From NCBI GenBank assembly GCA_025359135.1, contig JANYHJ010000238.1, forward strand, positions 1 through 64,000: a stretch of DNA of 64,000 nucleotides, given 5' to 3'. The position numbers and the translations under genes are program-made. The DNA comes from Gemmatimonadota bacterium (lineage in GTDB: Bacteria > Gemmatimonadota > Gemmatimonadetes > Gemmatimonadales > Gemmatimonadaceae). The notes under the pieces are model-generated. The model was not told where the DNA came from, searched no databases, and saw only the letters and a program-made list of their open reading frames with translations. Positions within the stretch are counted from its first letter, which is position 1. Each line of letters begins with the position of its first letter. This document shows, one piece after another, positions 8,458-17,966 of this stretch.

Positions 8458-9135
8458 ATGTCGATGATCAACTACGCCTCGCGCGAGATCAACTGCAAGA
8501 TCGTCTACTACGGCCCGGGCCTGGGCGGGAAGACGACCAACCTCGAGCATGTCTACGGCAAGGTGAAGCCGGACACGCGTGGCAAGCTCATCTCGCTTGC
8601 CACCGAGACCGAACGCACGCTCTTCTTCGACTTCCTGCCCGTCGACCTCGGCACCATCCGCGGCTTCAAGACCCGCTTCCACCTCTACACCGTGCCGGGG
8701 CAGGTCTACTACAACGCCTCGCGCAAGCTCATCCTCAAGGGCGTCGACGGCATCGTCTTCGTGGCCGACTCGCAGCTTGAGCGCATGGAAGCGAACCAGG
8801 AGGCCATGCAGAATCTCTACGACAACATGGCCGAGTACGGGTACGATTTGACGAAGATGCCGTTCCTCATCCAGTACAACAAGCGCGACCTGCCCAACGC
8901 CGCGCCCCTCAAGGAACTGCAGGCGGCCTTGAATCCCGGCTGGGAAGTCACCGAGCCCGGTAAGCAGCGCCTCGCGCCCGATCCGTACCACGCCGGCGAA
9001 AACCTCGTCGAACAGCTGCCCACCGGCGAGTGGATCGAGCACGCGACCTATTTCGAGGCGGTGGCCGTGACCGGCGACGGTGTCTTCGAGACGCTCAAGG
9101 CGGTCAGCAAGCTCGTCCTCAAGTCGCTCGCCTGA
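8458..9135 (+). CDS. mglA: MglA-type small Ras-like GTPase
   Basis: A 225-residue prokaryotic Ras-like GTPase. The P-loop is GPGLGGKTT (residues 20-28), the switch II entry is TVPGQ (78-82) and the base-specificity motif is NKRD (141-144); the P-x-G-Q form matches MglA proteins. MglA cycles between poles in myxobacteria to direct motility; in this lineage its role is inferred to be polarity control. It is preceded by GGAG and follows mglB by 11 bases. Confidence 0.93.
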   Translation: MSMINYASREINCKIVYYGPGLGGKTTNLEHVYGKVKPDTRGKLISLATETERTLFFDFLPVDLGTIRGFKTRFHLYTVPGQVYYNASRKLILKGVDGIVFVADSQLERMEANQEAMQNLYDNMAEYGYDLTKMPFLIQYNKRDLPNAAPLKELQAALNPGWEVTEPGKQRLAPDPYHAGENLVEQLPTGEWIEHATYFEAVAVTGDGVFETLKAVSKLVLKSLA

Positions 9136-9166
9136 TCGGCGGGTATCCCGCCGACAGGTTCGTCCG

Positions 9167-9871
9167 GTGAACCTTCCCACCACCATCACGGTCGGCCGCA
9201 TCCTGCTGGCGCCGATCGTGACGTGGCTGGCGCTGGTGCCCGAGTGGGAAGCGCGCGCCGCCGGCTTCTGCCTTTTCGTCGTGGCCGCCGTCTCCGATTA
9301 CATCGACGGCGAACTCGCGCGCCAGCGCGCCGAAGTCACCGACCTGGGCAAGCTCCTCGATCCGATCGCCGACAAGCTGCTGCTCTTGGGCACGCTCGCG
9401 GCCATGTACCTGCTGCAGGCGCCGGTCCACGATCGCTGGCCCGCGGGCACGGGTCTCGAGGACGCGGCACAATTCCCGTTCGAGATCGGCTGGAGTGCAC
9501 CGTGGCTCGTCTCGCTGCCCTTCATCGTGCCGGCGGTGGTCATCGGGCGTGAGCTCGTCATGACCATCTTCCGGCAGGTCGCAGCGCGCCGCGGCATCAT
9601 CATCGCCGCCATCGGCCCCGCCAAGTGGAAGACCGCCTTCCAGTCGATCTGGGTCGGCGCCGCCTACGTCTGGTTTTCTGCCCTCACGCTCGCGCGCGCC
9701 GAGGGGTGGGGGCCGCTTCCGGCATGGCGCGCCTTCGCCGCCTTCAACGGCATCGTCGGCGCGGTGAGCATGTGCGCGGCCGTCGCCCTCACGCTCTGGT
9801 CCCTCTGGCTCTACGCGCGCGAGTACGGCCCGCGCGTGGTGGCCGCCGCGCCACCGCACCAGGCCCGATGA
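9167..9871 (+). CDS. pgsA: CDP-diacylglycerol-glycerol-3-phosphate 3-phosphatidyltransferase
   Basis: Makes phosphatidylglycerol phosphate, the committed step to acidic phospholipids, in the inner membrane. The CDP-alcohol phosphotransferase signature D-G-x2-A-R-x8-G-x3-D-x3-D is complete in DGELARQRAEVTDLGKLLDPIAD. The protein has about 234 residues and five to six hydrophobic helices. The start is GTG 9167, preceded by AGG; the longer frame overlaps mglA. An insertion with polar residues (APVHDRWPAGTGLEDAAQ) between helices is longer than in E. coli PgsA. Confidence 0.9.
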   Translation: MNLPTTITVGRILLAPIVTWLALVPEWEARAAGFCLFVVAAVSDYIDGELARQRAEVTDLGKLLDPIADKLLLLGTLAAMYLLQAPVHDRWPAGTGLEDAAQFPFEIGWSAPWLVSLPFIVPAVVIGRELVMTIFRQVAARRGIIIAAIGPAKWKTAFQSIWVGAAYVWFSALTLARAEGWGPLPAWRAFAAFNGIVGAVSMCAAVALTLWSLWLYAREYGPRVVAAAPPHQAR

Positions 9872-11136
9872 GCGCGCCGCGTTCCGCGATCGAGATCGTC
9901 ACCATCGGTGACGAGCTCCTGCTCGGCTTCACCGTCGACACCAACGCCGCCCACCTCGCGCGCGAGCTCGGCGACGACGGCTTCCGCATCGCACGGCGCA
10001 CCACCTGCGGCGATGACGCCGCGCAGATCGCCGACGCCGTGCGCGATGCCTTCGAGCGCACCGGCGCCGTCATCACCACCGGCGGCCTCGGGCCCACCAG
10101 CGACGACAACACCAAATCAAGCATTGCCGCGATCTTCGGCCGTCGCATGCGCCTCGACGAGAACATCTGGGCGCGGCTTCAGCAGATGTGGAAAGCGCGC
10201 GGCTGGCCGGGCGAGATCCCCGAGTCGAACAAGTTGCAGGCGATGATTCCCGAGGGCGCCAAGATCCTCGAGAATCGCCACGGTTCGGCGCCCGGCATCT
10301 GGCTCGAGGACGAGCACAGTCGCTGGGTGGCGATGCTGCCCGGCGTGCCGCGCGCAATTCGCGGCATGCGCGCCGACACGCTGCGCCCGCGGTTGCGCGC
10401 GTGGCGTGGCAGCGCGGCGGTGACCGTCGTGCGCTCGCGTACGGTGCGCACCACCGGCGTGTCGGAGTCCGCGCTGCACGACAAGATGGCCGAGATGCGC
10501 CGCAGGGTGCACGGCCTGCCGCTCGCGTTTCTCCCGGGATGGGAAGGCACCGACCTGCGCGTCACGTCGCGCGGGTTGGGCGACGCGGAAGCCGACGCCA
10601 CGCTCGAACGCGCGGTGGCCGACATTCGTGCGCGCGTCGGTGATGCCGTCTACGCCGAAGGAGCGGACGACATGGCCGACACCGTGTTGCAGGCCATGCG
10701 GGCGCGCGGTTGGCGCGCGGCGGTGGCCGAAAGCTGCACCGGCGGCATGCTCGGCATGCGCCTCACCGCGATTCCCGGTTCGAGCGACGCGTTCGTGGGC
10801 GGCGTGATCGCCTACAGCAATGACGTCAAGGTGCGCGACCTCGGCGTGAACGCGAGCGATATCGACGCGCACGGCGCCGTGAGCGAAACGGTCGTGCTGC
10901 AAATGGCGAGCGGCGTGCGTGGCCGCACCGGCGCGGAGGTTGGCCTCGCGATCACGGGGGTGGCCGGGCCGGGCGGCGGCACGGAAGAGAAGCCGGTGGG
11001 CACCGTCTGGATGGCGATCGACACGCCGCTCGGTGCGCGCGCGGTGATGTCGCGTCTCATCGGCGACCGCGACGAGATCCGCCGGCGCGCGACGCAGGGT
11101 GTGCTCAACCTGCTGAGGAAGGCGCTGTCGGCCTGA
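9868..11136 (+). CDS. cinA: CinA-family protein (competence/damage-inducible; NMN amidohydrolase)
   Basis: A two-domain CinA of 422 residues. The N-terminal MoaB/MogA-like domain carries EIVTIGDELLLGFTVDTNAAHLAREL and TTGGLGPTSDDNTK; the C-terminal domain carries AESCTGGMLGMRLTAIPGSSDAFVGGVIAYSN, typical of nicotinamide mononucleotide deamidases. It probably recycles NMN and pyridine nucleotide by-products. It overlaps pgsA by 4 bases (ATGA). A strong hairpin follows the stop codon. Confidence 0.93.
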   Translation: MSAPRSAIEIVTIGDELLLGFTVDTNAAHLARELGDDGFRIARRTTCGDDAAQIADAVRDAFERTGAVITTGGLGPTSDDNTKSSIAAIFGRRMRLDENIWARLQQMWKARGWPGEIPESNKLQAMIPEGAKILENRHGSAPGIWLEDEHSRWVAMLPGVPRAIRGMRADTLRPRLRAWRGSAAVTVVRSRTVRTTGVSESALHDKMAEMRRRVHGLPLAFLPGWEGTDLRVTSRGLGDAEADATLERAVADIRARVGDAVYAEGADDMADTVLQAMRARGWRAAVAESCTGGMLGMRLTAIPGSSDAFVGGVIAYSNDVKVRDLGVNASDIDAHGAVSETVVLQMASGVRGRTGAEVGLAITGVAGPGGGTEEKPVGTVWMAIDTPLGARAVMSRLIGDRDEIRRRATQGVLNLLRKALSA

Positions 11137-11225
11137 CGGCGCGCCGCGGGCTTGGGCAAGCCAGCTTCGACGCGGACGGACGCGTTTCGTCATGGCGCCT
11201 TGGGACCCCAGTCCGAAGCAATCAA

Positions 11226-11258
11226 CCCCGGCAGGCATTTGAGGCTCGCCTGCCGGGG
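11226..11258 (+). terminator. Hairpin after cinA
   Basis: An 11-base perfect inverted repeat (CCCCGGCAGGC / GCCTGCCGGGG) with an 11-base loop lies about 90 bases after cinA and before the convergent subtilase relic. There is no clear T-tract, so it may act as a weak or bidirectional terminator or as an RNA 3' end stabiliser. Confidence 0.55.
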
Positions 11259-11304
11259 AGGACCTGAGTTGTCTCGGCGTGCTTATCGAAGCGTTCGCTG
11301 CAAG

Positions 11305-13033
11305 CTAGCTAACGCAGTTTGGCGCGCTGTTGCTGACTGTCACGCTCTTGTTGGCTGACTTCACTGATCCAAAGGAGTCTGTCACGGTAACTGTGATCAG
11401 GAAGGACGAGCTGCCACTTGTGTAGACGAACAGGGGATCCTGACTCGTCGCCACACCGTTGATCGACCAAACGAAAGTGTTAGTTCCTGTGCCACCCGAC
11501 ACCGCAACGCTCCATGTGCACTCTCGACTCGGCTTCACGCTAGATGGACCACCGATCTGAAGGCTCATGGGTGGAAAGGCTGACGACTGCACTGCCCGAA
11601 GCGCGTTGACTATTCCGTATCCTGTCGTTGCGCTGGGGTTGTTGCCATTGGAAGAGGAACGTTTCAGCTGTTGAACGACCTCCCACGGCGCAGCCTGCGG
11701 AAATCGCTGCCGGATCAGAGCGATTACTCCGGCAACGTGCGCCGCGCTAATGACTGTGCTACAGAACCCGATCGAGCGAGTGTCGATGTAGTCGCCGCTA
11801 CCCCTTGACGCGAAGGCGGCCCATGGCGCGACTACGGTCACCCAAGACGCGGTGTTCGGTGCATAGTTTGGGCAGGCCGCTTCGACGAACGGAGGGAGCG
11901 TGCTGTCGGCGCGAACTCCGCTGACCGCCACGACGTTCTGATAGCCACCTGGATAAACGGGAACGGTGAATTGATGATCGCCCGCCGCAGATACGAAGAT
12001 CGTTCCCTGCGACCAAAGCGTCGCGATTGCCGTCGCCTCTGATGAGACAATCCCAGTATGCGCCCAATCGCTGACTACGATCGGCCTGTACATCAACCCT
12101 GCCGCGTTCAGTGCCGAATAATAGCTATTCCAGTCGAATAGGTACTGAGTGGCACTCTGAACGTACGCATTCCATATATAGAGGTTCGTGTCGGCGATGG
12201 CTGGCGCGACTCCCACAATTCCCTGTTGGTTGTCACGAGCGGTCAGGGCAGAGAACATGATCGTCCCAACCGCATAGAGTGGGCTGCACGCGTTGAAGTA
12301 TCCGCCGCACTGTGAAGCAGGTATGAATGGAAAATCCGGATCGTAACCCTTTCCGTCTGATATGATCATGATCTTGGAGCCGCTCCCCGTCCAATAGGGC
12401 CACGCCGCCGGGGCATTGATCAATTGCACGTTCCAAGGAGTTACCTGCGTTCCTCCACTTCGTTGCGGCCCTGAGCCACCACGCAGGAGGTTTGAGAAGG
12501 TATTCGCTGGGGGCGCCGCCAAGAGCCGCGTGCGGTCAGGGGTTGGTTCAGCCGCGACAAAGTCAACGAAACTGTCGCGGCGGACAACTGCCGCAGATCC
12601 CGTCGGAAGGTGAATCCGAGCAATGCCTAGGGCCGGGTACGCTCCGAGAACGGAGGCTCCAAGCTCCTGCATGCGGCGGAGCCCACCGTTCACACTCGAC
12701 GCGCGTACTGCGTCCCGCCTACCCCGCCGACGCCAAGTTTCCCATCGACTCCGGATTCTTGAATACAACGTGCGCAACGCCTTGCGAGGCCGTGAGACTC
12801 TGTTCCAGTACTTCGTCGGTCGCTTCAATCGTCGCGCGCAGCACCGCAGTGTCGATGTCTGCACCGATCACGTCAGCAGCGCTCTGCGCCAGTGAACTCA
12901 TACCGACGTCGTGGTCGCGAACGCGCGGCAAGCCCGCGGGCGTTCCGTCCACGCATCCCGTCGCGACGAACAACGCAAATAAGGCGAATCTCGTGACCCG
13001 CTGACCGCTGACGTTCATCTGAAGAATTGTCAT
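11305..13033 (-). pseudogene. Frameshifted subtilase-like lipoprotein lacking catalytic residues
   Basis: A peptidase S8 relic in two frames. The N-terminal part (13033-12719) starts with a lipoprotein signal (FALFALFVATGC) behind a good ribosome site (AGAGGA) and runs into an inhibitor I9-like prodomain (AHVVFKNPESMG) before a stop at 12719. The body continues in the other frame from about 12720 to 11305. One extra G in a GGGG run near 12719-12722 would explain the break. In the catalytic region the usual HGT motif reads VGT and the usual GTSMAAPHVAG reads STVISAAHVAG, so His and Ser are both replaced. A PKD-like C-terminal domain follows (about the last 75 residues). It may be a dead gene, or a pseudoprotease with a sequencing error. 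Confidence 0.75.
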
Positions 13034-13103
13034 TTCTTCCTCTCGTTTACGAACTCTCCAAAATGACGCGTTCCGCGACATCGCGTGGCGCATCTGTGAG
13101 GAA

Positions 13104-14204
13104 CTACTGTGAGCCGGCGACTCTGACTCGCCATAAGCCGCTCGTGGTGCCGACGAGAAGCCTTCCGTCCGCTTGGGCACCGAGGAACAACGGCTCGGCC
13201 ACCATCGCAGGGACGCCACGTTGCACCCATGAGTTCGACGCTGGATCTCGACGAAAGAGCGCCGCACGTCCGCCGGAAACCAACGCGACGGCGTACATCA
13301 CGCTGTCGCCGGAGAGGACAAGCCCTCGGAAAGACACCGCGGATGGAGCGTCGAGCTCGACTGTCCAGACTTTCCCCCCGTCGCGTGACCTGACGACGGA
13401 GTTCGCAAGAACAACTGTGACGTCGTCGTCGTCGCTTGCGTTGACGGCAAGGCCGACGGCAATGTCCCGGCCACGGGGCCCCCAAGGGAAGGTCTGCTCC
13501 CACGTCTGTCCGGCGTCCACGGAGCTCATGAAGCACGCCGTTCCGTTGCCGGTGCCGCATCCTGAGTACATGCGCGTGCCCGAAACGGCGGACTCCCACA
13601 GTCCGATTTGTGCGAGCCCTCCGGCGGACGGAAAGCCGAACACGTAGCTCCACGTACTTCCTTCGTCCAGCGATTGGCGGATCGCGATGGAGTGCCCCAG
13701 GGTAATGCGGCCAGGTTGCCTCTTGCTCAACGCGAACGAGAAGGCGCTGATTTGAAAGGGAGCTGAAACGAGCACGCCTCCATCAGCCGCAGACCACGCC
13801 GTGCGTCCCAGAGGGTGGACGCCTGACAACGGCTGCGAGAACAACACCGCTGACGTCGTGTCGGGATAGAGCTGCGATACGGACGCCCACAGCTGCCGCC
13901 CATCGCTCCCGACCTGCGTGATCCATCGTCGGGCCAGACCATGGAACTGCCAGTCGTACGTTGGGCCGGCAGAGAAGACTCCGTCGCCGTAAGTCCCGGC
14001 CACGATCCCGGAACCGACAGACGTCACCGCGGTGACTCTGCTCCCGGCGAGGCCGAGAAACTGCCAGCACGCGTCCGTCACGTCGGCTTCGCAGGACAAC
14101 ACCGGCCCCGTTGCCCTTTCGCAGCTCGCGGCAAGGCCGGCGAACGCAAGGACCATCGCGAACAGCCGCGCAAAGCGGCCACCGATACCGGGAACAAGGC
14201 GCAT
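13104..14204 (-). CDS. Lipoprotein with BNR/Asp-box repeats
   Basis: A 366-residue exported lipoprotein. The signal peptide ends in a lipobox, LAASC, about residue 28. The mature part resembles a beta-propeller of the sortilin/YCF48 type with Asp-box repeats of the form S-x-D-x-G-x-T-W: SLDEGSTW, SSVDAGQTW and SRDGGKVW. No catalytic site is evident; such propellers usually serve as binding or scaffolding domains. It sits between the subtilase relic and a divergent prepilin-like gene. ATG 14204 is chosen over an in-frame start at 14219. Confidence 0.75.
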   Translation of the reverse strand: MRLVPGIGGRFARLFAMVLAFAGLAASCERATGPVLSCEADVTDACWQFLGLAGSRVTAVTSVGSGIVAGTYGDGVFSAGPTYDWQFHGLARRWITQVGSDGRQLWASVSQLYPDTTSAVLFSQPLSGVHPLGRTAWSAADGGVLVSAPFQISAFSFALSKRQPGRITLGHSIAIRQSLDEGSTWSYVFGFPSAGGLAQIGLWESAVSGTRMYSGCGTGNGTACFMSSVDAGQTWEQTFPWGPRGRDIAVGLAVNASDDDDVTVVLANSVVRSRDGGKVWTVELDAPSAVSFRGLVLSGDSVMYAVALVSGGRAALFRRDPASNSWVQRGVPAMVAEPLFLGAQADGRLLVGTTSGLWRVRVAGSQ

Positions 14205-14394
14205 GGTGCGTGACCCCACGCGGGTTCAACCAGTCTCTGAACAGTCGAGTCGTCATCGGCCGACTATTCGCTTCCTCTGACCCACGCTAGCCCAACTGCC
14301 GCCAACAGTCAAGGTGCGGTGAACGGGTGGACAGCAACGGCCGATACTCACTGCCAACCACGTCGCCCCCACCGTGTCCCGGAGAATCGGCCCT

Positions 14395-14904
14395 ATGCGA
14401 CGCAGTCACGAGCCCGAACCATCGCGGAAGCGGACCGGACCGCCGTCACATCGCGGCCGTCGCGGCTTCACCATGATCGAGCTGCTGTCGACGATGACGA
14501 TCGTCGGCATTCTGGCCAGCGTCGCGACCATGCGAAGTGGTGACGCGCTCGTGCGTGCGCGCTTGGCGCGGGCCGCGGCCGACCTGAGCGCGCTCTCCCG
14601 CGAACTGGCGACGATGGACAGCCTGCCGCCCTCGCTCGCCGCGATCGGTCGCGGCAACCAGCTCGACCCGTGGGGCAATCCGTACCAGTACAAGCTCGTG
14701 CTGATCGACCCAAACACGGGGAGCGTGCTCAACGCCGGGCAGCTGCGCAAGGACCGGTTCCTCGTGCAGGTCAACAGCCGGTTTGACCTGTACAGCATGG
14801 GCCCGGATGGGCGCACGGCGTTGCCACTCACGAGCGCCTTGGGCCAGGATGACATCATCGTGGGGAACGACGGCGGATTCATCGGCGTCGCAGCCGACTA
14901 CTAG
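14395..14904 (+). CDS. Type II secretion/type IV pilin-like prepilin
   Basis: A prepilin-like protein of about 169 residues. The N-methylation site is clear: a basic leader, then RRG/FTMIELLSTMTIVGILASVATM, with Phe at +1 and Glu at +5 followed by a hydrophobic helix. The C-terminal half has NQLDPWGNPYQYKLV, which resembles the GspG pseudopilin D-PWG-YQY motif. ATG 14395 gives a 25-residue leader; GTG 14374 is an alternative. It is isolated, with no secretion machinery nearby. Confidence 0.72.
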   Translation: MRRSHEPEPSRKRTGPPSHRGRRGFTMIELLSTMTIVGILASVATMRSGDALVRARLARAAADLSALSRELATMDSLPPSLAAIGRGNQLDPWGNPYQYKLVLIDPNTGSVLNAGQLRKDRFLVQVNSRFDLYSMGPDGRTALPLTSALGQDDIIVGNDGGFIGVAADY

Positions 14905-14956
14905 CCAGCACGCCACCTCGCACCTCGACACGCCCCTCACCGCCGTCGCCTGAGCC

Positions 14957-15532
14957 ATGACCTCACCAGACGTTCGCGCCGACCGGAAGTCGCTGCACAA
15001 TGCGCAGCGCGCCATCATCGAGGCCTACTCGAATCTCGCCTCCGGGCTGCAGCTTCCGGAAAAGGACGCGCGTCCCCTCGAAGGCGAGCAGGCGCCACCG
15101 CCGCGCCCCGCGGCTGCGCCGGTACGCGAGGCCGCCGCGCCACGCCGCGGTGTGCGCGCGCGCGCGTGGATTCCTGCCGTGGCCGTGCTGTTGTGTGCGG
15201 GCATCCTCGGCGCGTGGATGCTGAATGGACCGTCACGCGACGTGCCCAAGGCGCTCATCGGCACCTGGTCGACCACCCACGCTGACTTTGCGGGGCGCGA
15301 AGTCGTGATCGGCGCCGACTCGATCACGTTGCGCAACGTGCTCGCTGGATCGTCAACGCATGCCATCACGCGCGTCCAGCAGTCCGTCGTCGAAGGCGCG
15401 CGACACGTCGCCATTTCGTACGAGGAGGGCGGCGGACTGCAGCGGCTCGAACTGGTGATGCCCACGGATGGCGCCGCGGGGTTCAGTCTGGCGCGACCGA
15501 AGGGCGTCACGTGGCAGCACCCGTCGCGCTGA
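14957..15532 (+). CDS. Membrane-anchored hypothetical protein
   Basis: A 191-residue protein of unknown function with one transmembrane segment near residues 70-88 (AWIPAVAVLLCAGILGAWML). The N-terminal part is cytoplasmic, starting with a helix (HNAQRAIIEAYSNLASGLQL) and then a Pro/Ala-rich linker. The C-terminal part looks like a small extracytoplasmic beta domain (IGTWSTTHADFAGREVVIGADSITLRNV). It begins 52 bases after the prepilin-like gene on the same strand and may be co-transcribed. Confidence 0.6.
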   Translation: MTSPDVRADRKSLHNAQRAIIEAYSNLASGLQLPEKDARPLEGEQAPPPRPAAAPVREAAAPRRGVRARAWIPAVAVLLCAGILGAWMLNGPSRDVPKALIGTWSTTHADFAGREVVIGADSITLRNVLAGSSTHAITRVQQSVVEGARHVAISYEEGGGLQRLELVMPTDGAAGFSLARPKGVTWQHPSR

Positions 15533-15590
15533 CTTGGGCGCGAGCGCTGATCGTTGGCGTGATGGGTGCCGTGCGTGATGCGGGCGACGC

Positions 15591-15878
15591 TCAGTGTCCG
15601 CTGGTCGTCGCCTCGCGCATGGCCACCACGTGCGCCGCGCCGCGCATCGCCTCGTCGAGCCGGTGCTGTTCCATCGGCTCCGCGTCGCGCCAGAGGCGCA
15701 GGAGCTGCTGCCCGCTGCGCTGGGCGGCCGAGAGATCACCGATGGCGGCATAGGCGCGCGTCCGCAGCAGGAGCAGCTGCGGCAGCATCACCGCGTCGTG
15801 GGCGTTCTCCTCGCGAACGGTCGCGAGCCAGCGCAGCGCCTGGTCGTGTCGCCCTTGTGCCACGAACGTGCCACCCGC
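15591..15878 (-). pseudogene. Remnant of a TPR protein C-terminus
   Basis: About 95 residues reading GGTFVAQGRHDQALRWLATV, then LLLLRTRAYAAIGDLSAAQ, then QLLRLWRDAEPMEQHRLDEA, with the helix-turn-helix periodicity of tetratricopeptide repeats and a plausible natural stop. There is no start codon or upstream TPR context in this frame: upstream the frame becomes the antisense of grpE. It therefore looks like the stranded 3' end of a larger TPR gene. It could be a chance open frame, but its composition is protein-like and unlike the Arg-rich shadows nearby. The rest of the 15533-16040 gap holds only the grpE leader. Confidence 0.5.
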
Positions 15879-16040
15879 CTCGTCGGCAGGGCACGCAGAC
15901 CGGAGCCCGGGCACCTCGACCCTCGGATCTGTCGAAACGGCACGCAGTTTCGGTACGTACGTTGCAACAGGGGTTTCCGCAGTCGAAATTCCCTGATTGT
16001 CGCCTCGCTGGGCGGCTTTTCCCCATCGGACCTTCCCCTG

Positions 16041-16616
16041 ATGACCAATCCGAACGCGTCCTCGGTCGAGAACGCCGCAGTGGATCCTGCCGACGTTCCG
16101 CCCCCGGCCACGCCGGACGCACCGGCCCAGCCCGACGAGGCTGTGGACCCTGCGGCATCCGCTTTCGCATCGGCGCAACGACTCGCCGCCGAGACCCAGG
16201 ACAAGTACCTGCGCCTCGCGGCGGAGTTTGACAACTTCCGCAAGCGCAGCGTGAAGGAGCGTCAGGAGGCGGAGCTGCGCGGCATGGGCGTGCTCATCCG
16301 CGGCGTCCTCGACGCCCTCGACGACCTGGGCCGGTTTGCCCACGTCGACCCGGCCACCGTCGACTCGATCACGATCGTGGCTGGCGTCGACATGGTCGAG
16401 AAGAAGATGCTCAAGTCGCTCTCGGGACACGGCCTCGAACTGGTCAATCCCGTCGATCAGCCCTTCGACCCGGCGCTGCACGAAGCGATCACGACGATGC
16501 CTGCGGAATCGGCGGAGCTCGATCACGTCATCGCCCAGGTCTTCCAGGTCGGCTACCGCTTCAACGGGCAGCTGCTCCGCCCGGCGCGCGTCGTCGTGCG
16601 CAAATGGAACGGGTGA
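16041..16616 (+). CDS. grpE: Nucleotide exchange factor GrpE
   Basis: The exchange factor for DnaK. 191 residues: a disordered acidic N-terminus, then the long dimerising coiled coil (ETQDKYLRLAAEFDNFRKRSVKERQEAELRG) and a C-terminal beta domain (HGLELVNPVDQPFDPALHEAITTMPA... VFQVGYRFNGQLLRPARVVV). ATG 16041 is the start; the longer open frame upstream lacks homology. It lies 11 bases before dnaJ. No CIRCE element or hrcA gene is visible, so heat-shock control is not explained by this window. Confidence 0.96.
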   Translation: MTNPNASSVENAAVDPADVPPPATPDAPAQPDEAVDPAASAFASAQRLAAETQDKYLRLAAEFDNFRKRSVKERQEAELRGMGVLIRGVLDALDDLGRFAHVDPATVDSITIVAGVDMVEKKMLKSLSGHGLELVNPVDQPFDPALHEAITTMPAESAELDHVIAQVFQVGYRFNGQLLRPARVVVRKWNG

Positions 16617-16627
16617 GCTGACCGCGC

Positions 16628-17764
16628 ATGGCCAACACCAAGGACTACTACGCCGTGATGGGCGTGAGCATGGGAGCGTCGCAGGACGCCATCAAGCGCG
16701 CATACCGTCAACTGGCCAAGAAGCACCATCCGGACTCGAACCAGAACGATCCGAAGGCCGCCGAGCGCTTCAAGGAAATCTCCGAGGCCTATCAGGTGCT
16801 CGGCGACGTCGAGAAGCGGAAGCACTACGACGAGATGCGGCGCCTCGGTGCGTACGACGATCTCGGTGCGCCTTCGCGCCCGCGCGGGCCGAAGCCTGGC
16901 GCGACCGGCACGCCCGGTGCGGCCGGGGCGCCTCCGGGCTCGTTCAAGTTCGAGGACTTCGATGTCGGCGGTCTTGGCGGACTCGGCGATCTCTTCGGCT
17001 CGATCTTCAACCAGCCGCGCGGTGGTGGTGCGAGGCAGGCGCAGCAGGGACAGTCGGTCGAGACGACGCTCGAAGTGCCGTTTGCCGTGGCCGCGACGGG
17101 TGGCAAGGTGCCCGTCGATCTCGAGCTCACTGAGGAGTGCGGCACGTGCAACGGGTCAGGTTCGGCGCCGGGCACGCGTCCCACGACCTGCAAGGAGTGC
17201 GGCGGTCTCGGCACGATCAACTTCGGTCAGGGCGGCTTCGCGGTGAGTCGCCCGTGTCCCGCCTGCCTCGGGCGCGGCAGCGTGCCGAGCAAGGTGTGCC
17301 CGACGTGCACCGGCGCCGGTGAAGTGCGTGCGCGCAAGAAGATCCTCATCACCGTGCCGCCCGGCGCCGACTCGGGCACCAAGGTGCGGGTCAAGGGACA
17401 GGGCGGGAAGGGCATGCACGGCGGCGCTGCGGGCGATGTCGTGATCACCTTCCACGTGGCCGACGATCCGGCCTGGTCGCGCGAGGGACTCGACCTCGTG
17501 CGCCGCGTGCCGATCAACGTCGCGCAGGCGACACTCGGCTCCAAGGCGAGCGTCACGACCATCGACGGCAAGACGATCTCGCTCCGCATTCCCGCCGGCA
17601 CGGCGAGCGGCAAGCGCTTCCGCATCACGCGCCAGGGGATCCAGAAGGCCGAGAAGATCGGCGACCTGATCGCGGAAATCGCGATCGAGGTGCCGTCACC
17701 CGTGACGGCGGAACAAGAAAAGCTGATGAAGCAATTCGCGGAGTCGGCCGGCCTCTCGTACTGA
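16628..17764 (+). CDS. dnaJ: Chaperone protein DnaJ
   Basis: Hsp40 co-chaperone of DnaK, 378 residues. The J domain with HPD (KKHHPDSNQND) comes first, then a Gly-rich linker (about residues 75-125), then four CxxCxGxG zinc-binding repeats (CGTCNGSG, CKECGGLG, CPACLGRG, CPTCTGAG) and the C-terminal substrate-binding domains. All zinc cysteines are intact. It forms an operon with grpE; dnaK is not in the window. Confidence 0.97.
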   Translation: MANTKDYYAVMGVSMGASQDAIKRAYRQLAKKHHPDSNQNDPKAAERFKEISEAYQVLGDVEKRKHYDEMRRLGAYDDLGAPSRPRGPKPGATGTPGAAGAPPGSFKFEDFDVGGLGGLGDLFGSIFNQPRGGGARQAQQGQSVETTLEVPFAVAATGGKVPVDLELTEECGTCNGSGSAPGTRPTTCKECGGLGTINFGQGGFAVSRPCPACLGRGSVPSKVCPTCTGAGEVRARKKILITVPPGADSGTKVRVKGQGGKGMHGGAAGDVVITFHVADDPAWSREGLDLVRRVPINVAQATLGSKASVTTIDGKTISLRIPAGTASGKRFRITRQGIQKAEKIGDLIAEIAIEVPSPVTAEQEKLMKQFAESAGLSY

Positions 17765-17886
17765 TATTCGAAGTTCGCTGGCGGGAGAGCGAAATCACCG
17801 ATCCGGTCGCGCCTTCGAAATTGCACGCGCAGCACGCATCACGGCACAACCATGGTGCTCCACGCCGCGCTGCGGTCGCAGCGTCA

Positions 17887-17915
17887 CCTCTGTGCCCCTC
17901 TGTGTGCTCTGAGTC
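17887..17915. repeat. CACAGAGG-type intergenic repeat
   Basis: On the minus strand this reads as a run of near-copies of CACAGAGG with short spacers (plus-strand form CCTCTGTG, CCTCTGTGTG, CTCTGAG). It lies in the convergent gap between dnaJ and the acyl-CoA dehydrogenase gene. Similar CACAGAGG-rich stretches are a familiar interspersed intergenic signature in many environmental bacterial genomes. Nothing else is recognised in the 17765-17966 gap. Confidence 0.45.
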
Positions 17916-17966
17916 TCCCGTCCCCGCACCGCTCCCAATCTCCGTTCCCCTCCTGAAGCTCGGCGA

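Noticed and set aside
12719-13033. The N-terminal lipoprotein frame as a separate small gene from the subtilase body
   Set aside because: It ends abruptly inside an inhibitor I9-like prodomain whose continuation is in the other frame, and a one-base change restores a single protein.
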